Source: Elysia crispata (Eukaryota; Mollusca; Gastropoda; Plakobranchidae). From it: DNA of 64,000 nucleotides. Below the pieces are notes generated by a model, which saw only the letters and a program-made list of their open reading frames with translations, was not told where the DNA came from and searched no databases. The stretch is taken from NCBI GenBank assembly GCA_033675545.1, contig JAWDGP010001469.1, forward strand, positions 1-64,000. Reading direction: 5' to 3'. The translations under genes were made by a program, and so were the position numbers. Within the stretch, counting starts at the first letter, position 1, and every line of letters begins with the position of its first letter. Shown one piece after another: positions 1 through 13,743 of the stretch.

Positions 1-1762
1 AGATTGAGGAGAGGAAGGGAGGTAGAGGAAAGAATAATAGAAGAGAAAGGAGAAGGGTAAATAAAAAATAGCGGAAGTAGACTAAAAAAGTCGCCGAGAG
101 GGAAAAGAATAGGAAATAGAAGAGGGACGAAGTGGGAGATAGGAGGAGAAGGATGGCGTTTAAGCGGAGAAAAGAGAAGGGTTTGAGTTAGATGCCGGCA
201 TGTGAAGCCTAGGAGAGTTCTTCAGACATTATTATTTCCCGATATTTTCTTCTTGTTATAGTAGAAAAAAAATTAAACAGTTATATTGGATGTCAAGAAA
301 CGAATGATCTAAGCATTTTCTGTTTTACGTCAAGCCAATAAAACATAAATTAACCACAAGTATGCCAGGCTGACTGAGAATTAGACTCATTTTTTTTTCT
401 TTTGAATTAATACTGTCATCATGCGGGAGTGACTGCAACAGAAACATAAAAAATGGTTATTTTGAAACGGAAAGACAGGAAAATGTTCCATGCAAAATAA
501 TATCATATTTTTTCAGTTGGTATTTTTACAACGTACTGGGCGCTTATGATTTATTTATTTATTTATTTAATTAATTTTTTTTTGTTGACATAAGAAAAAC
601 CTGCCTTTTTTTTCTTAAATAATATCCTTGAGTTGACACTACATTTTCCTCGCAATGTTATAGTTCTCCTAAACGATCCTTTGTGCTGATAAAAGTTGAT
701 TTGAATAGTGTGGGTTTTTTTGTTTTTGTTTTTTTTTTTCCAAACTCACTTGTTCCAAACTCTTAGTTTTGACCCATTGAGCAGTTCTCTAGGCGGGGCG
801 GTTTACAAGGATGAAATAAAGTATTTTTTATAGGCTGAGACAAAACTTATAGGGGTTGCCCTGCTGCGATGCTTAAAAAATTGAACGGTGATAAATTGCG
901 TGCGAACAGTCAAGTTGAGCATGACGACTCCATGTTGTGATTCATTTGTTTTGCTGCAGTAAAGTTTTGACAGAGTGTACTTTTATCAGATAAGCTTAGA
1001 AACTAAACCACACTGACAAGGATACTAGCTCAAGTTCTTGATGATGTATATTTTTCAAAAATAAAACGTTGGCGGTAGAAGATACGAGAAGGAAAAAAGC
1101 ATTTTAAAGTTGCGGTGAAAACTGGGATACGGATTTTTTTAAGTCATATTTTTCACAACAAATAACAAGCAGTTTCTTTATTGGCACCGTGAAATATGCA
1201 ATAATAGCATTCTAGACAGAAAAACCTGCTCTCGGCTATGTGGCAGCTAAGATCGTTATACCCAACACAGAGAGAATAAGGACAGCTCTCCTCTGAATTA
1301 GTGATAGAGGTCTCACCATGATCAGACTGGGAATTGATTCTCCCTCCGAAGATTAAATAGGGAACCACTGAATTAAGCTAATTTAGAACATAATCCCATG
1401 AAAGAAAAACAGGCCCAATTTCTTACAAGCTAATTATGCAATATCAATAAAAGGCAATAAAAAGTTCGGAATGCTAAAACGCTCTTGTCTGCCTCCTGCT
1501 TTCCATTCCGCTTTGTTCTTTCCACAGACTCATACAGCATCATTTGAACAACTTGCGTTAAATGACATGAATTGTGAATTATGACGAGAGGCGTCCCTAA
1601 AACTGTCATACATTACTGATAACACCCAAGTCGTTCAAGGAAGTATAATACACCTGTCTTCTGAACTGCAGTGTGTTTTATCTGAAACATGGCAGCTGGT
1701 CAGGGTGGTTTTCAAATCACGTCGATCACGTTCTGAATAATTCTCTACCGCAAAGTGTCCGA
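1..1762. other. Gene-free flank
   Basis: No coding region or RNA gene can be supported. The first 190 bases are strongly purine-rich (AG runs) on the plus strand. The rest is AT-rich with short T and A runs. Short open frames here lack splice context and protein-like composition. Confidence 0.6.
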
Positions 1763-4700
1763 CTATATAACTTTGTGCCCTCGCCCCCACACCCACACAC
1801 TCGGTCTTACTCTCTATAACTTTGTCCCCTCTCCCCCCACACCCACACACTCGTCTTACTCTATAACTTTGTCCCCTCTCTCCCCACATCCACACACTGG
1901 TCTTACTCTCTATAACTTTGTCTCCTCTCCCCCACACCCACACACTCGTCTTACTCTAAAACTTTGTCTCCCTCTCCCCCTCACCCACACACTCGTCTTA
2001 CTTCTACCTATAACCCTTTGTCTCCTCTCCCCAACACTCACACACTCGTCTTACTCTATCACTTTGTCCCCTCTCCCCCACACCCACACACTCGTCTTAC
2101 TCTATAACTTTGCTCTCCTCTCCCCAACACCCACACACTCGTCTTACTCTATAACTTTGTCTCCCTCTCCCCCACACACCCACACACTCGTCTTACTCTA
2201 TAACTTTGTCTCCTCTCCCCCACACCCACACACTTCTGTCTTACTCTATAACTTTGTCTCCCTCTCCCCCACACCCCACACACTCGTCTTACTCTATAAC
2301 TTTGTCTCCCTCTCTTCCACACCCACACACTCGTCTTACTATATAACTTTGTCTCCTCTCCCCCACACCCACACACTCGTCTTACTCTATAACTTTGTCC
2401 CTCTCCTCCACACCCATACACTCGTCTTACTCTATAACTTTGTCTCCTCTCCACCACACCCACACACTCGTCTTATTCTATAACTTTGTCCCCTCTCCCC
2501 CACACCCACACACTCGTCTTACTCTATAACTTTGTCTCCTCTCCCCCCACACCCACACACTCGTCTTACTCTATAACTTTGTCTCCTCTCCCCACACCCA
2601 CACACTCGTCTTACTCTATAACTTTGTCCCCCTCTCCCCCCACACCCACACACCCCTCGTCTTACTCTCTATAACTTTGTCTCCTCTCCCCCACACCCAC
2701 ACACTCGTCTTACTCTATAACTTTGTCCCCTCTCCCCCCACACCCTCACACTCGTCTTACTCTATAACTTTGTCTCCTCTCCCCCACACCCACACACTCG
2801 TCTTACTCTATAACTTTGTCCCCTCTCCCCCACACCCACACACTCGTCTTACTCTATAACTTTGTCCCCTCTCCCCCACACCCACACACTCGACTTACTC
2901 TATAACTTTGTCCCCCTCTCCCCCACACCCACACACTCGTCTTACTCTATAACTTTGTCTCCTCTCCCCCACATCCACACACTCGTCTTACTCTATAACT
3001 TTGTCCCCTCTCCCCCACACCCACACACTCGTCTTACTCTATAACTTTGTTCCCTCTCCCCCACACCCACACACTCGTCTTACTCTCTATAACTTTGTCT
3101 CCTCTCCCCGACACCCACACACTCGTCTTACTCTCTATAACTTTGTCTCCTCTCCCCCACACCCACACACTCGTCTTACTCTATAACTTTGTCTCCCTCT
3201 CCCCCACACCCACACACTCGTCTTACTCTATAACTTTGTCACCTCTCCCCCACATCCACACACTCGTCTTACTCTATAACTTTGTCTCCTCTCCCCCCCC
3301 ACACCCACACACACTCGTCTTACTCTATAACTTTGTCCCCTCTCCCCCACACCCACACACTCGTCTTACTCTATAACTTTGTCTCCTCTCCCCCACACCC
3401 ACACACTCGTCTTACTCTATAACTTTGTCCCCTCCCCCCCACACCCACACACTCGTCTTACTCTATAACTTTGTCCCCTCTCCCCCACATCCACACACTC
3501 GTCTTACTCTCTATAACTTTGTCCCCTCTCCCCCACACCCACACACACTCGTCTTACTCTATAACTTTGTCTCCTCTCCCCCACACCCACACACTCGTCT
3601 TACTCTATAACTTTGTCCCCTCTCCCCCACACCCACACACTCGTCTTACTCTATAACTTTGTCTCCTCTCCCAACACCCACACACTCGTCTTACTCTATA
3701 ACTTTGTCTCCTCTCCCCCACACCCACACACTCGTCTTACTCTATAACTTTGTCTCCTCTCCCCCACACCCACACACTCGTCTTACTCTATAACTTTGTC
3801 TCCTCTCCCCCACACCCACACACTCGTCTTACTCTATAACTTTGTCTCCCTCTCCCCCACACCCACACACTCGTCTTACTCTATAACTTTGTCTCCCTCT
3901 CCCCCACACCCACACACTCGTCTTACTCTATAACTTTGTCTCCTCTCCCCCACACCCACACACTCGTCTTACTCTATAACTTTGTCTCCTCTCCCCCACA
4001 CCCACACACTCGTCTTACTCTATAACTTTGTCTCCCTCTCCCCCACACCCACACACTCGTCTTACTCTATAACTTTGTCTCCTGTCTCCCACACCCACAC
4101 ACTCGTCTTACTCTATAACTTTGTCTCCTCTCCCCCACACCCACACACTCGTCTTACTCTATAACTTTGTCTCCTCTCCCCCACACCCACACACTCGTCT
4201 TACTCTATAACTTTGTCTCCTCTCCCCCCACACCCACACACTCGTCTTACTCTATAACTCTCCCCCACACTCACACACTCGTGTTACTCTATAACTTTGT
4301 CCCCTTTCCCCACATCCACATACTCGTCTTACTCTTTAACTTTGTCTCCTCTCCCCCACACCCACATACTCGTCTTACTCTATAACTTTGTCCCCTCTCC
4401 CCCACTCCCACACACTCGTCTTACTCTATAACTTTGTCCCCTCTCCCCCACACCCACACACTCGTCTTACTCTATAACTTTGTCCCCTCTCCCCCACACC
4501 CACACACTCGTCTTACTCTATAACTTTGTCTCCTCTCCCCCACACCCACACACTCGTCTTACTCTATAACTTTGTCTCCTCTCCCCCACACCCACACACT
4601 CGTCTTACTCTATAACTTTGTCTCTCCTCCCCACACCCACACACTCGTCTTACTCTATAACTTTGTCTCCTCTCCCCCACACCCACACACTCGTCTTACT

Positions 4701-7575
4701 CTATAACTTTGTCTCCTCTCCCCCACACCCACACACTCGTCTTACTCTATAACTTTGTCTCCTCTCCCCCACACCCACACACTCGTCTTACTCTATAACT
4801 TTGTCCCCTCTCCCCCACACCCACACACTCGTCTTACTCTATAACTTTGTCCCCTCTCCCCCACACCCACACACTCGTCTTACTCTATAACTTTGTCCCC
4901 TCTCCCCCACACCTACACACTCGTCTTACTCTATAACTTTTTCCCCTCTCCCCCACATCCACACTCGTCTTACTCTATAACTTTGTCCCTCCCCCACATC
5001 CACACACTCGTCTTACTCTATAACTTTGTCCCTCTCCCCCACACCCACACACTCGTCTTACTCTATAACTTTGTCCCCTCTCCCCCACACCCACACACTC
5101 GTCTTACTCTATAACTTTGTCCCCTCTCCCCACATCCACACACTCGTCTTACTCTTTAACTTTGTCCCCTCTCCCCCACACCCACATACTCGTCTTACTC
5201 TATAACTTTGTCCCCTCTCCTCTCCCCCACACCCACACACTCGTCTTACTCTATAACTTTGTCTCCTCTCCCCCACACCCACACACTCGTCTTACTCTAT
5301 AACTTTCTCCTCTCTCCCCCACACCCACACACTCGTCTTACTCTATAACTTTGTCTCCTCTCCCCCCACACCCACACACTCGTCTTACTCTATAACTTTG
5401 TCTCCTCTCCCCCACACCCACACACTCGTCTTACTCTATAACTTTGTCTCCCCCACACCCACACTCTCGTGTTACTCTATAACTTTCTTTGTCCCTCTCC
5501 CCCACACCCACACACTCGTCTTACTCTATAACTTTGTCCCCTCCTCCCCAACACCCACACACTCGTCTTACTCTATAACTTTGTCCCCTCTCCCCAACAC
5601 TCACAAACTCGTCTTCTCTTTGTCCCCTCTCCCCCCACACCCACACACTCGTCTTACTCTATAACTTTGTCTCCTCTCCCCCACACCCACACACTCGTCT
5701 TACTCTATAACTTTGTCTCCTCTCCCCCACACCCACACACTCGTCTTACTCTATAACTTTGTCCCCTCTCCCCAACACCCACACACTCGTCTTACTCTAT
5801 AACTTTGTCCCCTCTCCCCCACACCCACACACTCGTCTTACTCTATAACTGTCCCTACCCCCCCACACCCACACACTGTCTTACTCTTTGTCTCCTCTCC
5901 CCCACACCGACACACTCGTCTTACTCTATAACTTTGTCTCCTCTCCCCCACACCCACACACTCGTCTTACTCTATAACTTTGTCTCCTCTCCCCCACACC
6001 GACACACTCGTCTTACTCTATAACTTTGTCTCCTCTCCCCCACACCCACACACTCGTCTTACTCTATAACTTTGTCTCCTCTCCCCCACACCGACACACT
6101 CGTCTTACTCTATAACTTTGTCTCCTCTCCCCACACCGACACACTCGTCTTACTCTATAACTTTGTCTCCTCTCCCCCACACCCACACACTCGTCTTACT
6201 CTATAACTTTGTCCCCTCTCCCCCACACCCACACACTCGTCTTACTCTATAACTTTGTCTCCTCTCCCCCACACCGACACACTCGTCTTACTCTATAACT
6301 TTGTCTCCTCTCCCCCACACCCACACACTCGTCTTACTCTATAACTTTGTCCCCTCTCCCCCACACCCACACACTCGTCTTACTCTATAACTTTGTCTCC
6401 TCTCCCCCACACCCACACACTCGTCTTACTCTATAACTTTGTCCCCTCTCCCCAACACTCACACACTCGTCTTACTCTATAACTTTGTCTCCTCTCCCCC
6501 ACACCCACACACTCGTCTTACTCTATAACTTTGTCTCCTCTCCCCCACACCGACACACTCGTCTTACTCTATAACTTTGTCTCCTCTCCCCCACACCCAC
6601 ACACTCGTCTTACTCTATAACTTTGTCTCCTCTCCCCCACACCCACACACTCGTCTTACTCTATAACTTTGTCTCCTCTCCCCCACACCCACACACTCGT
6701 CTTACTCTATAACTTTGTCTCCTCTCCCCCACACCCACACACTCGTCTTACTCTATAACTTTGTCTCCTCTCCCCCCACACCGACACACTCGTCTTACTC
6801 TATAACTTTGTCTCCTCTCCCCCACACCCACACACTCGTCTTACTCTATAACTTTGTCTCCTCTCCCCCACACCACCACACTCGTCTTACTCTATAACTT
6901 TGTCTCCTCTCCCCCACACCCACACACTCGTCTTACTCTATAACTTTGTCTCCTCTCCCCCACACCCACACACTCGTCTTACTCTATAACTTTGTCTCCT
7001 CTCCCCAACATCCACACACTCGTCTTACTCTATAACTTTGTCTCCTCTCCCCCACACCCACACACTCGTCTTACTCTATAACTTTGTCTCCTCTCCCCCA
7101 CACCCACACACTCGTCTTACTCTATAACTTTGTCTCCTCTCCCCCACACCCACACACTCGTCTTACTCTATAACTTTGTCTCCTCTCCCCCACACCCACA
7201 CACTCGTCTTACTCTATAACTTTGTCTCCTCTCCCCCACACCCACACACTCGTCTTACTCTATAACTTTGTCTCCTCTCCCCCACACCCACACACTCGTC
7301 TTACTCTATAACTTTGTCCCCTCTCCCCCACACCCACACACTCGTCTTACTCTATAACTTTGTCCCCTCTCCCCCACACCCACACACTCGTCTTACTCTA
7401 TAACTTTGTCCCCTCTCCCCAACACCCACACACTCGTCTTACTCTATAACTTTGTCCCCTCTCCCCAACACTCACACACTCGTCTTACTCTATAACTTTG
7501 TCCCCTCTCCCCAACACTCACACACTCGTCTTACTCTATAACTTTGTCCCCTCTCCCCAACACCAACACAATCGT
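1763..7575. repeat. 46-bp minisatellite array, about 125 units
   Basis: A near-continuous tandem array. Each unit has an AT-richer core, TCTTACTCTATAACTTTG, followed by a C-rich part (TCCTCTCCCCC, then ACACCCACACACTCG). The modal length is 46 bp, with 45- to 48-bp variants made by gain or loss of C, CT or AC. Two common subtypes differ at TTTGTCTCC versus TTTGTCCCC, and a rarer subtype has ACACCGACAC between about 5.9 and 6.8 kb. The outermost units are the most diverged (for example at 1763-1900 and near 7560), as expected for array edges. 46 is not a multiple of 3, so the open frames with His-Thr-Leu repeats are by-products. There are no spacers, so it is not CRISPR. Confidence 0.97.
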
Positions 7576-9354
7576 TTTCTAGTGACAAACGAACGTTACA
7601 ATACACCACAATTTGTTGGTAAGCAGCTCTCCGGATATTGAGATGGATGACATTGGGTTCGCAACTGAGAAGACAGTGTGTGAGATACCGGGAAGATTGA
7701 AACAAACCAAGAGGAGATGCGATCAGAAATGATACATGCTAATCAGTGTTTAAAAATCATCCGCGATTCCTTAATTTCCTAAACAAAGAACATGATTTTT
7801 TTTTATTGTAAGATAACCACTTGCATAAATGTCTTACCATTTGCCCTTCTGAAATTAATGATGGACGGATAAAGAAGAAAATGTACGCCATTCCAAAGCA
7901 ATGTAGTAAATAGAAAAGCATCCTATGGAAACTAATAAAAAAAAGCAGAATAGAATCAGGCTCAAAGGATGTAAGCTGCTTCAACGATAACGAGGTTTAG
8001 TTAAAAGTCCAGTTAACCTTATCTAAGTATGTACCTTTTCACGCGCTCCTTTTAGCAGTTTTCAACTCAGTGTATAATATTCATTTGAAAAGAAAATTCA
8101 AACAACTATAGAGAGACAACCACAGCTACAAGAAAAGGTGGTATTACATGTAAAAACAGATTAATGTTCACACTGTAAGAAGAATGGAAAGTAAAAGGCA
8201 GGCAACTATTTTTTTTTCGTAAAATTATATCTTTTAGGGTATAGCTTTATCTAAGGCGACGTCTAAAACTTTGTAACAAATAAATTATATTAAGCTGAAA
8301 TTCAAATTCATTCTGATTTAGAGCAATGACTAGAGTTAAAATTAATATACTCAATTCTCTGGAGTAAATTTTGCTGGTAATGTAAATCGCAAATTGGCTT
8401 CTTGTTTTTCAGAAATCTCGTTTTTTCACCACCAGCATTCATTCTACAATTATGCTCCATTAAACACCTTTTTAGTTATTATAAAGATGAAAGAAAAATA
8501 GTGAAAACAGGTAAGATTTCCTGCTTAATGGAAGTGCTTCTTTTGTTATGAATTATTATTTCTCTTGTCTTTTGTCTATAATTCATTCTGTTCATGAAGT
8601 TTGGCAAAAATACAAAATATGTGCCATTTCTCTCTAAAAATGTATACTTGCTAAATTGATTCTTTACGTCATTGATCTTCTATGACTCTTTTTATTCTGT
8701 CTGATTTTTTTTTTGTTTATATCGTTACAAAACGTCCTCTTACGAAAAAAGGTATGCTGTGGAATAAGAACTAATAGACGATCCCATTGAAAACATGCCC
8801 TAATTATATCCAGCATTTATCATTAAAAACAGAAGATGACCCGCCATCGCCTCATTTCATGTTTTACTTCGTTGTTACCTCATCGCTTCGCCCTTTTGTT
8901 TTCTTAGGCCTTAACTCTGGTTCTCCTCTGTCTATTTCCTTTTTCGTCGCCCTTCATTTCATAATTCTATCGTCTTCTTTTTTGTTCTTTTAGTCCTGAT
9001 CTCCTCGCCTTTACCGCAATTCACATTTTCCTGGTTTATTTTCTCACTTCCCAGTCCTTGCTGTCTTCTCTATAATCCTGGTCTTATCAAGCAAAGCTTT
9101 GCACCTCTATGATTGTCCTTAATTTTACTCTCGTCGTTTTGGTTCTCGTTCTCATTTCTCTACCCTTTTTCAAGTGGTATTTATTATACTTCATCTTCTT
9201 TTTTTCTATTTTGTTTTTGATAAGGCTACGATTGCCATCAACACCAGTAGTATTATGCATGTCATTTTTATTTCCATCAGAAACAGCACCATTAGCGTCT
9301 TGAGGATCAGCCAAATGATATTCTTATCATCGAATTATTTATCCTCAATGTTAC
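7576..9354. other. Non-genic stretch, pyrimidine-rich towards its right end
   Basis: No convincing gene. A stop-free frame at about 7620-7730 (plus) has protein-like composition but no homology I recognise and no clear splice sites. From about 8840 to 9330 the plus strand becomes T/C-rich and leads into the (ATC)n array. Confidence 0.5.
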
Positions 9355-9534
9355 AACCATCATTATCATTATCATCATCATCATCATCATCATCATCATC
9401 GATATCATCACCACCTTTATGATCGTTACTAACATCATTATCATCATCATCATCATCATCATCATAATCATCAACACCTTTTTGATCGTTATTAACATCA
9501 TTATCATCATCACCACCTTTATGATCGTTGTTAA

Positions 9535-9596
<62 letters not shown>

Positions 9597-9673
9597 ATAC
9601 CTTTATGATCGTTGTTAACATCATTATCATCATCATCATCATCAATACCTTTATGATCGTTATTAACATCATT

Positions 9674-9713
<40 letters not shown>

Positions 9714-9823
9714 ACACCTTGATGATCGTTATTAACATCATTATAATCATCACCACCTTTATGATCGTTGTTAACATCATTATCATCATCATCAATACCT
9801 TTATGATCGTTGTTAACATCATT

Positions 9824-9857
<34 letters not shown>

Positions 9858-10009
9858 ATACCTTTATGATCGTTGTTAACATCATTATCAATACCTTTAT
9901 GATCGTTATTAACATCATTATCATCATCATCATCATCAACAACACCTTGATGATCGTTATTAACATCATTATAATCATCACCACCTTTATGATCGTTGTT
10001 AACATCATT

Positions 10010-10040
<31 letters not shown>

Positions 10041-10680
10041 ATACCTTTATGATCGTTATTAACATCATTATCATCATCATCATCATCAACACCTTTATGA
10101 TCGTTATTAACATCATTATAATCATCACCACATTTATGATCGTTGTTAACATCATTATCATCATCATCATCATCAACACCTTTATGATCGTTATTTAACA
10201 TCATTATCATCATCACCATCTTTATGATCGTTGTTAACATCATTATCATCATCATCATCATCATCAACACCTTTATGATCGTTATTTAACATCATTATAA
10301 TCATCACCACCTTTATGATCGTTGTTAACATCATTATCATCATCATCATCATCAATACCTTTATGATCGTTATTTAACATCATTATAATCATCACCACCT
10401 TTATGATCGCTGTTAACATCATTATCATCATCATCATCATCAATACCTTTATGATAGTTATTTAACATCATTATAATCATCACCACCTTTATGATCGTTG
10501 TTAACATCATTATCATCATCATCATCATCAACACCTTTATGATCGTTATTAACATCATTATAATCATCACCACCTTTATGATCGTTATTAACATCATTAT
10601 CATCATCATCATCAACACCTTTATGATCGTTATTTAACATCATTACCATCATCACCATCTTTATGATCGTTGTTAGCATT

Positions 10681-10748
<68 letters not shown>

Positions 10749-10881
10749 TATCAACACCTTTATGATCGTTATTAACATCATTATCATCATCACTATCTTT
10801 ATGATCGTTATTAACATCATCATCATCATCCTCATCATCATCGACATCATCACCACCTTCATGATTGTTATTAACATCATT
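9355..10881. repeat. Compound array: core of about 31 bp alternating with (ATC)n
   Basis: About 30 copies of a core containing CCTTTATGATCGTTRTTAAC, each followed by CATCATTA and a variable (ATC)n run. The runs range from about 2 to 20 triplets, the longest at about 9537-9596 and 10680-10748. Core variants (GTTGTTAAC, GTTATTAAC, GTTATTTAAC) alternate in a partly regular way. All six frames are open over long stretches (poly-Ile, Met or Asp) because the triplet repeat lacks stops. These are not genes. Confidence 0.95.
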
Positions 10882-11657
10882 CCTCGTATCGTTAAGTTTA
10901 CCATTGTCTACATCATTAATCTAAGTAAACGAGTGGGTGAGGTTTAAGTATCAGTAATATGTCAGTTCAAGACTTACTATAATCTCGTTGTATGATGAAT
11001 GAGATTGATTGGTTTGACTGAGATTTGGGAAAAGAAGGAGGAATTGCATTGTTGAGAACTAGAAAAACCTCTTTCGTAGTGATCTTATCAGACTGCAATA
11101 AAATTATACATACATCATTTTTGTCGTGTGATAATTGTTTTTAATCATAAGGGATTCTCGTTCATACGTTCGTTCCCCAGTAAGAACGGTAAACATATCG
11201 ATTTAAATAACTAGTATGAAGTAGGTATAATATAGATCTTAATCCTCATAATCACATAGGTTTGAACAAACCTCATGGTTTAGTCAGGTCTCTTCAAAAT
11301 CACAGTATTAGAGAATTGGTAAATTGCTTTACGGTAAAAAAAAAAACCCTCTAGATTAATCTGCATTCATAGCGTTTCTTCATTACTTGGTATACGGAAC
11401 CACATTTTCCAGTCCTCTCTAGAATATTATGGTGGCATTCGCCACTTTAAAGTTTTCTTTCATAATATAATAATTTTTTTTTTTAATTATGGATGATTCT
11501 TGGGACAAAAAAGTCTCCAATATACAGTAGTTACAAGGGGGTAAGGAAAGCAATGAAGAAAAGCTCATTTTTCTTAATTTCTGTTTTTTAAAAGTTATTA
11601 CGACCACACTCTATGTCAAGGTAAGATAACACAAGCATGAGAGGTTCATCATTATTT
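10882..11657. other. AT-rich non-genic spacer
   Basis: No gene, RNA or repeat family recognised between the two CAT-rich arrays. Stop codons are dense in all frames and there are short A and T runs. Confidence 0.5.
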
Positions 11658-11982
11658 AGCATCATCATCATCGTCGTCAATACCATCATCATCATCTTGG
11701 GTAATCACGATCGTCTTCAATCATTTGTTACTTTCATCCTCACAATCATCATCAACATTGACAGCATCACAATCGTAAACATGATCATTATCAACATCGT
11801 CTTCTTGACAATCATCATAATGATCATCATCAACATTGACAGCATCACAATCGTAAACATGATCATTATCAACATCGTCTTCTTGACAATCATCATCATG
11901 ATCATCATCAACATCACCATCATCACAATCGTCACCATGATCATCATCACAATCATTATCGACATCATCGCCATCACCATTT
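11658..11982. repeat. Degenerate (ATC)n region with a 78-bp duplication
   Basis: A second CAT/ATC-rich block. Within it, a unit containing AACATTGACAGCATCACAAT recurs exactly 78 bp later (about 11754 and 11832), with its downstream part (GTAAACATGATCATTATC, then CATCGTCTTCTTGACAATC) conserved in both copies. It resembles the 9.4-10.9 kb array in base content but lacks that array's core. Confidence 0.85.
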
Positions 11983-12094
11983 GATAATGTTATAATTTTC
12001 GTGATTTTCATCGTGTAATCATCAATGAACACACCATGAAATAACAAAAACTCAGCAAAATGATCAAGTGATTATTGTTTCATTCACTTCATTT

Positions 12095-12260
12095 TTGGAG
12101 ACTCCTCCCTTCCATGGCTCCCACACCAGGATGGCCACCACGTCCAGGAGGGCTCGGGGTTTAACGTCCATGCTCCCTGTAGCCTTGAGAAGGGCTTAGC
12201 CCCACTAGGTTAGCACCCGCCGCAAGGATATTGGACAGAGAGGCACAGACAACAGAAATG
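12095..12260. other. GC-rich block of unknown nature
   Basis: About 150 bases are clearly richer in G and C than their surroundings, including GGATGGCCACCACGTCCAGG. There is no open frame of useful length and no tRNA or rRNA signature. It may be a fragment of an unrecognised mobile element. The flanks (11983-12094 and 12261-13382) are ordinary AT-rich sequence in which I see nothing. Confidence 0.3.
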
Positions 12261-13382
12261 GGCTATCAAGTAAAATGTACAGACAAGAATACACATTTTG
12301 ACATTTCAATTTCCATGTTTAGATTATAAAAATTGGACAGCTCAAGATTGCTATAAATCATTTTTTGTAAATTTCATACATATTAAAAATATCTTCGAAA
12401 AAGTTTTATTCCTGAGTGAGGTACAATGGAAATCTGTGATTCAATCAAAAAAAATATTTCTATAGAAATCAGAATTTGTTTTCTATTCTTTTTGTTAGAC
12501 TTAATACACATCTAAATTTAGAAATAAATTTAACACAGTAGAAAAAAAAATTAACAAAATTAATTATTGCAGATTTGTAAAAAGTATCTAAGAACTATTT
12601 TACCTCATTCTCAGTCAAAAAAAATGCTAGTCTGGCTAACATTTAGTAAAACCAGTGTATATATTTAATAATTGAAATGAAACTGAAAATTTACTCCAAA
12701 TGCATACGTCAGGAGTTTCAGTATCTTTATGCTCTCTTTCCACCCCCAGCCCCCTTTTCTTTCCCAAAATAAAAAAAATGTAAAAAAATGCATAACTGTA
12801 TAATAACAACTGCAGGAGAAAAGTTTTATGTTTATGTTTTAACGGTTTTAAGTTGTTAATCTGAGTTACCTAAAGTTCCCACTCAACATATTGACTTCGA
12901 TATTTATTAAATGTAAACTCAAATCTAACAATTCAAATAAAACTTCATATCGTACGTTTATTGATGAATAGCATAAAATCCAAGAAATTAAGTACTCAGC
13001 AAAAGTAACACTGAATAACACAAAAAATGCACTTCATAATGATCATGAAAAAGTTGATTGCACAAATAAAACAGAATAGGAGTTTTTCATTTCTTCTCAG
13101 AGTAAAAATGAAAATAAAATCCTTGATGGGATTGCATATTCATATCACAGACACTTGTTACTAAATTTGTAACTTTGATTTCAAACTAAGTTTAAAAAAA
13201 AAGCATATAATCCTTCAAAAGCTCGGGCACTTTTTCCTTTGGTGGTCATTGTAATACACTCTATCATACATTCAACTGCTCTTCTCAAACTCCATTTACA
13301 ATAATGAAAACCACTTCTCTAACTACCCATAACCCTCTGAGGTTTATTTTTATTAATGCACAGAAGAGGAAAAAAAAAGAAA

Positions 13383-13743
13383 CTCGAGGCAACAGAAATG
13401 TGGTTCCTCCGTGAATGCTACAAATCTAATGCACTGCAAAGAAATCAGACAAAAAAGTGTTATCAGAAGCCGACACAATAAGATCGCTCTTAAATAGATT
13501 TCATAAACACCAAGCAACCTTTTATGGCCATGTGATGAGAAGAGAAAAAAAACATCTTGTGAGAACTGGAATGGTCGAGGGAAAATGCAGCAAGGGAAAA
13601 CAGCATGAAAAGATGTTGGATGGACTAATGAAGAGGCTCAAAGTAGGACAAGTGACGAATACACTGAAAGCCACAAGAGATAGAGATGCGTGGAAGGTCA
13701 AAATTGCCTTTGCTTAAGAGAACGACACCTGATTGATTGATAG
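13383..13743 (+). mobile_element. 3' end of an RTE-like LINE (decayed)
   Basis: The conceptual translation matches the C-terminal tail of the endonuclease/reverse-transcriptase polyprotein of RTE-type non-LTR retrotransposons. It runs from LEATEMWFLR (from 13383) through FYGHVMRREK, a Gly/Lys-rich GKCSKGKQ stretch where the family usually has GKRSRGRQ, to TRDRDAWKVKIA, then a stop at about 13715. At least one frameshift lies near 13450, separating the first motif from the 86-codon frame 13457-13717. After the stop comes a short GATTGATTGAT tail, as is common at the 3' ends of these elements. The polymerase core and endonuclease are absent, so this is a 5'-truncated dead copy. The clade assignment is from memory of the motif and is moderately sure. 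Confidence 0.85.

Noticed and set aside
1763-7575. CRISPR-like regular repeats
   Set aside because: Units are contiguous with no unique spacers, in a eukaryotic context.
1755-7600. Many 60-240-codon open frames with His-Thr-Leu-Val repeats
   Set aside because: They are translations of the 46-bp minisatellite. Frames shift with each unit because 46 is not a multiple of 3, and there is no unique coding sequence attached.
9307-10904. Open frames of up to 311 codons (poly-Met/Ile, poly-Asp)
   Set aside because: Products of the stop-free ATC/GAT repeat, present on both strands and in several frames.
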